Shown: positions 57,977-64,000 of the stretch, one piece after another
Layout of the letters: every line of letters starts with the position of its first letter
Position numbering within the stretch: position 1 is the stretch's first letter
From: Halopseudomonas salegens
GTDB taxonomy: Bacteria > Pseudomonadota > Gammaproteobacteria > Pseudomonadales > Pseudomonadaceae
NCBI RefSeq assembly: GCF_900105655.1
Contig: NZ_LT629787.1
Span: 1,736,001 to 1,800,000 of the forward strand
Direction: 5' to 3'
Length of the DNA stretch: 64,000 bases
The notes under the pieces: generated by a model
The model's input: only the letters and a program-made list of their open reading frames with translations
What the model was told of the DNA's origin: nothing
Databases searched by the model: none
Program-made: the position numbers and the translations under genes

Positions 57977-59653
57977 TTACTGCCCGCGCACGAAGTCGAT
58001 CAGGCCTTTGGTAGAGCTATCCAGCGACGGGTCCTGGGTACCGGAGCGGATAACCCCCAGGGTCTGATTGGCAATCTTCTTGCCCATTTCCACGCCCCAT
58101 TGATCAAAGGGGTTGATGCCCCAGATGACCGACTGGGCAAACACCTTGTGCTCGTAGGCCGCGATCATCGCACCCATGCTGAAGGGTGACAGCTCACGCA
58201 ACAACAGGGTCGTGCTCGGCTGATTGCCACGGTAGTGCTTCCAGGCTGGCAACTCCTCCGGATTGTCCAGAGCCGCCTCACCCAGCGCCAGCAAGCGTGA
58301 CTGGGCAAAACAGTTGGCCAATGCCAGCTCATGCTGGCGGATCAGTTCATCCGAGCCCGCTTCGGCCTCAGCCTGATAGCGCAGCGCCGGTGCGATGAAG
58401 TCGCAGGTCACCACTTCCGTGCCCTGATGCAGCAATTGGTAAAAAGCATGCTGCGCATTCGGCCCTACTTCGCCCCAGAGCACCGGACAGGTATGCTGTT
58501 GCACCTGCTGCCCATCCCGCGTCACCGACTTGCCGTTGGACTCCATCTCCAGCTGTTCCAGGTAAGCCGGCAATTTCTCCAGACGGCCGTCATAGGGCAG
58601 GATGGCATGCGCATTGATACCCAGGCAGTTGGTGTTCCAGACGCCGATCAGCGCCATCAGCACCGGAATGTTTTCCAGCCAGGGCGCATTGCGAAAGTGC
58701 TCGTCCATCCACCAGGCCCCAGCCAGCAAGCGTCTGAAACCGGGCATGCCGATGCGCAAGGCAATCGGCAAACCGATGCAGGACCAGAGAGAGTAGCGCC
58801 CACCGACCCAATCCCAGATACGCAGCTGGTTCTCCGGCAGAATCCCCCAGTCAGCCATCTTGTCAGCGGCTGACGATACGCCGATAAAGTGGCAATGCAT
58901 CAGTGCCTGGCTGGCACCCAGGCTGCGTTCCAGCCAGGCCCGCGCGGTATCGGCATTGGAGAGCGTATCGACAGTGGTAAACGACTTCGAGGAAATAATG
59001 AACAGCGTCTTGTGTGGGCGCAGGTCGTGCAGCAGCTGCGCCATCTGGCTGCCATCCATGGATGAGGCAAAGTGAATGCCCAGCTTGTGTTGCTCGTCAT
59101 CCACCTCACCCAATGCCCGGCTGACCATCAGCGGGCCGAGATCAGAGCCACCCACGCCAATGTTCACCACATCGGTAATCGCCTCCCCCGTGACCCCTCG
59201 CCACTGGCCGGCATGCACCTTTTCCACAATCTGCTGCATGCGCCCCAACTGCGCCTGAACCCCGGCAAAAAGACCCGGCTGCGGGTCGGCAAACTCGGTA
59301 TCTGCCGGCGCCCGCAAGGCCCAGTGCATGGCCGCCCGGTTTTCCGTATTGTTCACCGGCTCGGCACTGAACAGCCGCCGGGTCCAGTCACGCAGTTCCG
59401 CCGCATCCGCCAGGCTGGCCAGCGCCTGCATCACGGGCTGGTCAACCCGTTGCTTGCTGAAATCCAGCAACAAGGGCCCCTGCATGACCGAAAAGTGCTG
59501 ATGGCGCTGCGCATCCGCCGCAAACAGATTGGCCAGATGCTGCCCCTGCAGCCGTTCGGCATGCTCGGCCAGATGTTGCCAGGCTCCGGACATCTGCGGA
59601 TTACCGCCATCCGGGATGGCATTGTACTGGGCAGGTTTGATCGAATCGTTCAC
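57977..59653 (-). CDS. pgi: Glucose-6-phosphate isomerase
   Basis: This 558-residue cytoplasmic enzyme interconverts glucose 6-phosphate and fructose 6-phosphate. Landmarks are [60 protein letters not shown] and the late [17 protein letters not shown] motif. Catalytic Glu and His are in [21 protein letters not shown] chose the GTG at 59653: it has GGAG seven bases upstream and overlaps the upstream stop as GTGA. The longer frame has no support. It is the last gene of the leftward polysaccharide cluster and provides hexose phosphate for sugar nucleotide synthesis. Confidence 0.95.
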   Translation of the reverse strand: MNDSIKPAQYNAIPDGGNPQMSGAWQHLAEHAERLQGQHLANLFAADAQRHQHFSVMQGPLLLDFSKQRVDQPVMQALASLADAAELRDWTRRLFSAEPVNNTENRAAMHWALRAPADTEFADPQPGLFAGVQAQLGRMQQIVEKVHAGQWRGVTGEAITDVVNIGVGGSDLGPLMVSRALGEVDDEQHKLGIHFASSMDGSQMAQLLHDLRPHKTLFIISSKSFTTVDTLSNADTARAWLERSLGASQALMHCHFIGVSSAADKMADWGILPENQLRIWDWVGGRYSLWSCIGLPIALRIGMPGFRRLLAGAWWMDEHFRNAPWLENIPVLMALIGVWNTNCLGINAHAILPYDGRLEKLPAYLEQLEMESNGKSVTRDGQQVQQHTCPVLWGEVGPNAQHAFYQLLHQGTEVVTCDFIAPALRYQAEAEAGSDELIRQHELALANCFAQSRLLALGEAALDNPEELPAWKHYRGNQPSTTLLLRELSPFSMGAMIAAYEHKVFAQSVIWGINPFDQWGVEMGKKIANQTLGVIRSGTQDPSLDSSTKGLIDFVRGQ

Positions 59654-60939
59654 CGGCCTACTCCGTAATAAACAAATCCATGGCTGCGAACATAGGTCGG
59701 ATCGTAAATATTGCGACCGTCCAGCAACACCGGTTCCCGCATCAGCTTGAGCAACCGGCTGAAATCCGGGCTGCCGTACTCCTGCCATTGCGTCATCAGC
59801 ATCAGGGCATCCGCGCCTTCGGCCGCCGCGTAAGCGTCAGGTATACACTGCAGATCCTCGCGCTCGCCATAATGCGCCTGCAAGGCGGGCAACGCCTCCG
59901 GATCATGAATGCGCACACTGGCCCCCTGTGCCCACAAGGCTTCCAGGGTCCGCAACACCGGCGCATTGTCAATGCGGCCAGTCCCCGGTTTGAAGGCCGC
60001 ACCCCAGATCGCTACCACTCGCCCTTCCAGCTCTGTCTGGTAGTGCTGCCACAGCTTGCGAAACAACACTTCCTTCTGTCGTTCATTGATTGCCAGCACC
60101 TGGTTGAGCAACTGCGAGCCCACACCGGAAGCCTGCAAGGTATCCACCAGATTGATCACGTTGGAGGCAAACCCGGGCCCACCAAAGCCCACACCCGGTT
60201 GCAGGTAGGCAGGGCCAATCCGAGAATCGGCCGCCAGCCCGCGACGGACCTGATCAATATTCAGGCCCAGGCTGTCGGCCTGGGCGGCCATATCGTTCAT
60301 GAAACTGATCCGGGTGACCAGCATGCCGGTAATCGCCAGCTTGGTGAATTCAGCCTCACGCGGGGTCATCACCAGGAAAGGATCTTCACCACGACAGAAT
60401 GGCCGGAAAATCTCGCGCACCAGGTGCTCCGCCCAAATCAGATCACACCCCAGGATGATTTTCTCCGGCTCAGCCATGCCCTTGAGTGCCTGCCCTTCCT
60501 GCAAAAAGTCCGGCAGGCTCACCACTGCAGCCTCGGCCTGCGCGGCCAGGGTACGCAGGCACACATTCAGTTCTTCAGTACTGCCGACGGCAAAAGGCGA
60601 CTGATTGACAACCAGCCAGTTGCGTCCGGGTACGCGTGCAATGCGTTCTATCAGTGCTTTGGCAACCGCATACTCTTCCGCGCCCAGGCCAACAAAAACG
60701 GCCCGGCAGCCCGGATCGGGCAGAGCGTCGAAGTCAGCAAAACGCAAACGCTTCTGCTCCCGCTGCTGGGTCAGCAGCTGCGCCAGACCCGGCTCACTGA
60801 AACCCGACCGGCCCGCCGCCAGCTGCTCGGCCAGTGCCCCTTCAGGCACGCGCAAGGTCACTTCATGCCCGGTAGACGCCAACATGCCAGCCGTCACGAC
60901 CGCAAACAGGGTGTTGCCGTATACATCGAGCTGCATCAA
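59650..60939 (-). CDS. UDP-glucose/GDP-mannose dehydrogenase homologue, probably catalytically inactive
   Basis: This is a 429-residue protein with the overall fold and length of UDP-glucose 6-dehydrogenase but eroded key sites. The N-terminal Rossmann motif reads [16 protein letters not shown], where active enzymes have GxGYVG. The catalytic loop reads [10 protein letters not shown], where the family has GFGGSCFPKD: Gly256 replaces the nucleophilic Cys and Asn260 the Asp. LPDFLQEG has Asp for the first Glu, and KLAITGML has Thr204 for the active-site Asn, while Lys200 is kept. The reading frame is intact and tightly coupled (ATGA with galU, GTGA with pgi), so it is maintained as a protein. 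A sugar-nucleotide-binding or regulatory role is possible. Confidence 0.85.
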   Translation of the reverse strand: MMQLDVYGNTLFAVVTAGMLASTGHEVTLRVPEGALAEQLAAGRSGFSEPGLAQLLTQQREQKRLRFADFDALPDPGCRAVFVGLGAEEYAVAKALIERIARVPGRNWLVVNQSPFAVGSTEELNVCLRTLAAQAEAAVVSLPDFLQEGQALKGMAEPEKIILGCDLIWAEHLVREIFRPFCRGEDPFLVMTPREAEFTKLAITGMLVTRISFMNDMAAQADSLGLNIDQVRRGLAADSRIGPAYLQPGVGFGGPGFASNVINLVDTLQASGVGSQLLNQVLAINERQKEVLFRKLWQHYQTELEGRVVAIWGAAFKPGTGRIDNAPVLRTLEALWAQGASVRIHDPEALPALQAHYGEREDLQCIPDAYAAAEGADALMLMTQWQEYGSPDFSRLLKLMREPVLLDGRNIYDPTYVRSHGFVYYGVGR

Positions 60940-61838
60940 GCAATCTCCGCTGCATGCTGACGAATCAGGGCGGCCAGGGGTTCACCCACCTCGGGATGGC
61001 GCAAGCCATAGGCCAGAGTCGCCTGCATGTAACCGGTTTTACTGCCGCAGTCGTAAGTGTTGCCGAGCATGCGATAGGCCTCTACCGGCTGTTCTTTCAG
61101 CAAGCTGGCAATGGCATCGGTCAACTGGATTTCATTCCCGGCACCGGGCCGGGTTTCGCGCAGCAGGGCAAAAATGCGCGCCGGCAGGACATAACGCCCG
61201 ACCACCGCCAGATCGGAAGGCGCATCAGCCCGAGCAGGCTTCTCTACCAGCGCCGTAACAGGCTGACTTTCCCCGGCTGCCGGCGCAGTGCCCTGCAAGG
61301 CGACGACACCATAGCTGGATACATTCTCCATCGGCACCTGCTCAACCATTACCTGAGCACCATGTCCGGCGGAAAAACGCTCGCACATCAGCGCCAGATC
61401 CGGCTGGCTACCCGCCGGCAAAGCGGCGTCATCGACCAGCACATCGGGCAGGAGCACGGCAAAATCCTCGTTGCCAACCACCTCTTGAGCACACAGAACG
61501 GCATGCCCCAAACCCAGTGCCTGCCCCTGCCGCACACTGATGATGCGCACATCCGGCGGCACTATGGAACGAAGCACCTGCAGCAAGGCATCCTTGCCGC
61601 GGCGCTCCAGCTCGGACTCCAGCTCGTAATTCACATCGAAGTGATCTTCAATCGCGCGCTTGGCCGAATGGGTCACCAGCACGATTTCACGAATACCGGC
61701 CGACACCGCTTCTTCGACCACATATTGAATGACCGGCTTGTCTACCACCGTGATCATTTCTTTCGGAATCGCCTTGCTCGCCGGCAAAAACCGCGTACCC
61801 AAACCTGCAACAGGGAGAATTGCCTTCTTGATCGTCAC
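60936..61838 (-). CDS. galU: UTP-glucose-1-phosphate uridylyltransferase
   Basis: This 300-residue enzyme makes UDP-glucose from UTP and glucose 1-phosphate for envelope polysaccharides. The nucleotide motif is KAILPVAGLGTRFLPASKAIPKEM, with the substrate motifs KPVIQYVVEEAV and RQGQALGLGHAVLCA. FAVLLPDVLVD (metal Asp), VSSYGVV, LVEKPARADAPS and GNEIQLTDAI follow. Its TGA overlaps the ATG of the dehydrogenase homologue. It begins 46 bases after rfaH. Confidence 0.96.
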   Translation of the reverse strand: MTIKKAILPVAGLGTRFLPASKAIPKEMITVVDKPVIQYVVEEAVSAGIREIVLVTHSAKRAIEDHFDVNYELESELERRGKDALLQVLRSIVPPDVRIISVRQGQALGLGHAVLCAQEVVGNEDFAVLLPDVLVDDAALPAGSQPDLALMCERFSAGHGAQVMVEQVPMENVSSYGVVALQGTAPAAGESQPVTALVEKPARADAPSDLAVVGRYVLPARIFALLRETRPGAGNEIQLTDAIASLLKEQPVEAYRMLGNTYDCGSKTGYMQATLAYGLRHPEVGEPLAALIRQHAAEIA

Positions 61839-61884
61839 GGGCTACATCCTGAATTGAACAGTACATTGCATCAGCCGGCCCTGT

Positions 61885-62397
61885 TCAGGCCCGCTGACGT
61901 TGAACACGAATCGCGCGCAGGGGCATTTTCAAGCGTTGCTCACGGTGCAGCAGGTTGATCAGCAACACTGCCCGCTCATTTCCATCCGGATGCAGGAACA
62001 CCGCATCAAGCTCGCGCAAGGGGCCTTCGGTAATGCGCACCAGGTCACCCACCCTGAACGCCGACTCCGCCGGTTGCTGATCAGCACGTTGCTTGATCGC
62101 ATGAATAAGCGCCGGCTCGAGTTTCAGCGGCAAGCCTCCGAAAGTCACCATGCGCGCTACCCCTCGGGTCGAGCGAATGCTTGACCACTGCTCGGCACCT
62201 GCCGCCATGCGCACAAACAGGTAACCGGGAAACAGCGACTCGCTCAGCAGTACGCGCTTGCCGCCGCGAACCCGCTCCACACAGTGCACCGGACGATAAC
62301 AATTGATCTGCTGATTGCGCAGGTGCCACTCGGCACGTTCATCCTGGCGTGATTTGCATTGCACCAGATACCAGCCATCAGCTTTGCTTGACTGCAC
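61885..62397 (-). CDS. rfaH: Transcription antitermination protein RfaH
   Basis: This is a 170-residue NusG paralogue that travels with RNA polymerase and promotes expression of long envelope operons carrying an ops element. The NGN domain is WYLVQCKSRQDERAEWHLRNQQINCYRPVHCVERVRGGKRVLLSESLFPGYLFVRM (about 8-65), including the LFPGYLF motif. The C-terminal KOW-like region is FRVGDLVRITEGPLRELDAVFLHPDGNERAVLLINLL. A NusG itself would have a fuller KOW and a ribosomal neighbourhood. Placement between a WbpM-like gene and galU supports a surface-polysaccharide role. No ops site is seen in the window, so its targets are probably upstream, outside it. Confidence 0.92.
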   Translation of the reverse strand: MQSSKADGWYLVQCKSRQDERAEWHLRNQQINCYRPVHCVERVRGGKRVLLSESLFPGYLFVRMAAGAEQWSSIRSTRGVARMVTFGGLPLKLEPALIHAIKQRADQQPAESAFRVGDLVRITEGPLRELDAVFLHPDGNERAVLLINLLHREQRLKMPLRAIRVQRQRA

Positions 62398-62452
62398 ATT
62401 CCCCTCCTGCCTCCATGGCTCAAATCATGACAGCGGTGAAATCCGTCCACCG

Positions 62453-64000
62453 TCAGTGCATTACCTCGTCGGACGTCTTCTGCTGAAGATGCAGCCAGTC
62501 CACTATATCTTCCTGGGGCTGATAACCCTGAACCAACTCCGCCATCAAAACCCGCAAACGCTGGTAATCGTCTGCCTCAATGGCTTCTGTCAGCCCGTCC
62601 AGAGCCGGTTTCAGGCTTCCCCAGGGCAAGAAATCCTCGCTCGCCCGCATGATCATTGCGTGATCAGTGGTACTCACGTTGCTACCGATCAACAGCTCCT
62701 CGTACAGTTTCTCACCCGGGCGCAAGCCGGTAAACTCGACCGCAATGTCGCCGGCGGGGTTTGACTCGTCCCGAATCGACAAACCCGACAGGTGAATCAT
62801 CTTGCGCGCCAGGTCCAGAATACGAACCGGAGCGCCCATATCCAGCACGAACACATCCCCACCCTGCCCCATCGAACCCGCCTGAATCACCAGCTGCGCC
62901 GCTTCAGGGATGGTCATGAAATAACGCGTCATCGCCGGGTCGGTCACGGTTACCGGGCCACCGCGCAGAATCTGTTGCCGAAAGCGCGGAATAACCGATC
63001 CGGATGCCCCCAGCACATTCCCGAAGCGCACCATGGTGAACCGCGTCTTGCACCGTTTGCGTGACCCGGCTTCGGCATTATTACTGCTCAGTGCCTGCAA
63101 TACCATCTCGGCCAAACGCTTGGTGACACCCATCACACTGCTCGGGCGCACGGCCTTGTCCGTCGAGATCAGCACAAAATTGTCCACCCCGGTACTGATG
63201 GCAGCCATCGCCGTATTCAGGGTACCAAACACATTATTGTGCACACCCTCACCAATATTGTGCTCTACCAGCGGCACATGTTTATAGGCGGCGGCGTGGT
63301 AGACAGTGTTCACGCCAAAGCTGCGCATTACGTCTTCAAGCCGCTGCAAGTTGCGTACCGTGCCCAATACCGGTTGCAACATAACCGGCAGATCGTCAGC
63401 GCGGATGCGCTCTTCCAGTTCTGCGTTGATGGTGTACAAATTGAACTCGGCATGTTCGAACAGAATCAGCGCGCGCGGCCCCAACCCCAGTATCTGGCGG
63501 CACAGTTCGGCGCCAATCGACCCGCCGGCACCGGTAACCATGACCACCTGATCGCGAACACAGGATTCCAGCAACGCCTTGCGCGGCGGCACCGGGTCGC
63601 GGCCCAGCAAATCGGCGACATCCACTTCCTGAATATCATCCACCTTGACCTTGCCGCTGGCCAGATCCATGAAGCCCGGCACACTGCGCACATGCAAGGG
63701 AAAAGCCTGCAGGTATTCCAGAATTTCACGTCGCCGTGCGCGCGAGGCCGACGGCATTGCCAGGAGCACTTCTTCAACCCCGGTCTCTTCGATCATTTCA
63801 CCGATACGGGAAGGCTTGTACACCTTGATACCGGCAATCACCCGGTTGATCACATTGGGGTCGTCGTCGATGAACGCCACCGGCTCCATGCCACGCCCCA
63901 GACGCAGGGCTGCAACCAGCTGGTTGCCGGCTTCCCCGGCGCCATACACCGCCACCTTGATCCCCATTGAGCGAGCGTTTGCCGAATGGCGCACAAAGGG
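62453..64000 (-). CDS. WbpM/CapD-type nucleotide-sugar 4,6-dehydratase (N-terminus outside window)
   Basis: This is a polysaccharide biosynthesis enzyme whose 5' end lies beyond the window edge; the frame is open to base 64000. Full-length relatives have about 600-670 residues with four N-terminal transmembrane helices. Visible are the first Rossmann domain (VAVYGAGEAGNQLVAAL) and the SDR-type second domain: VMVTGAGGSIGAELCRQIL, a YHAAAYKHVPLVEHN motif and ISTDKAVRPSSVMGVTKRLAEM. The SDR Tyr is replaced by Met in this MGVTK motif, as is known for WbpM-like enzymes. RYFMTIPEAAQLVIQAG and GLRPGEKLYEELL follow. It probably dehydrates UDP-GlcNAc for O-antigen or capsule sugars. Confidence 0.93.
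   Translation of the reverse strand, partial: PFVRHSANARSMGIKVAVYGAGEAGNQLVAALRLGRGMEPVAFIDDDPNVINRVIAGIKVYKPSRIGEMIEETGVEEVLLAMPSASRARRREILEYLQAFPLHVRSVPGFMDLASGKVKVDDIQEVDVADLLGRDPVPPRKALLESCVRDQVVMVTGAGGSIGAELCRQILGLGPRALILFEHAEFNLYTINAELEERIRADDLPVMLQPVLGTVRNLQRLEDVMRSFGVNTVYHAAAYKHVPLVEHNIGEGVHNNVFGTLNTAMAAISTGVDNFVLISTDKAVRPSSVMGVTKRLAEMVLQALSSNNAEAGSRKRCKTRFTMVRFGNVLGASGSVIPRFRQQILRGGPVTVTDPAMTRYFMTIPEAAQLVIQAGSMGQGGDVFVLDMGAPVRILDLARKMIHLSGLSIRDESNPAGDIAVEFTGLRPGEKLYEELLIGSNVSTTDHAMIMRASEDFLPWGSLKPALDGLTEAIEADDYQRLRVLMAELVQGYQPQEDIVDWLHLQQKTSDEVMH

Noticed and set aside
62398-62452. ops element for RfaH near the polysaccharide genes
   Set aside because: No GGCGGTAG-type motif is present in this gap; RfaH targets probably lie outside the window.

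Overview
The window is a piece of a gammaproteobacterial chromosome, most likely from the Pseudomonadaceae and possibly the marine Halopseudomonas branch (the genus is inference). The support is gene content and order: cysI with a DUF934 gene downstream of metH; ftsK-lolA-rarA-serS-cysG beside aat-ate; uvrB divergent from an aromatic aminotransferase; a gntR-prpB-prpC-acnD-prpF operon; an iron-sulfur (APS-type) CysH; and ThrH. No rRNA gene, insertion sequence, prophage or CRISPR array is visible. One tRNA gene (Asn) is present.

Layout. 0-7 kb: the 3' end of metH, a MATE exporter, two small membrane-protein genes, the sulfite reductase pair cysI-DUF934, and DUF1285 and lipoprotein genes. 7-19.6 kb: a radical SAM protein, a lipoprotein carboxylesterase, a TetR regulator, an unusual MaoC/acyl-CoA-ligase fusion, a membrane-tailed sulfatase, a diguanylate cyclase, cysG and serS. 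19.6-29.5 kb: conserved housekeeping genes (rarA, lolA, ftsK, aat, ate, uvrB, aminotransferase, tRNA-Asn). 29.5-36.9 kb: a tightly coupled six-gene operon encoding two secreted proteins, an outer-membrane barrel, an ECF sigma factor, its membrane anti-sigma factor and a periplasmic subtilase. 37-45.7 kb: a LysR regulator and the 2-methylcitrate (propionate) operon. That operon is interrupted by a DUF559 nuclease-like gene and by GAGAGGGG inverted-repeat modules. 46.5-56.9 kb: a 7TM/inactive-transglutaminase plus ATP-grasp pair coupled to pabB, a P-type ATPase, thrH, cysH, an SDR and DUF2058. 58-64 kb: an envelope polysaccharide cluster read leftward (WbpM-like dehydratase, RfaH, GalU, a degenerate UDP-glucose dehydrogenase homologue, Pgi).

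The strongest candidate for an undescribed system is the 29.5-36.9 kb operon. The anti-sigma factor ends in a periplasmic domain that looks like a subtilase prodomain, and the next gene encodes a subtilase with a prodomain-like segment of its own. This suggests an envelope-sensing circuit in which protease and anti-sigma factor communicate through prodomain-type contacts.

A second theme is palindromic repeats. Two tandem arrays with a 209-bp period (three and five units) lie in opposite orientation about 11 kb apart, with diverged relatives between them. A separate family of GAGAGGGG modules occurs four times, two copies flanking the DUF559 gene. All functional assignments come from reading the sequence and from family knowledge; no searches were run.
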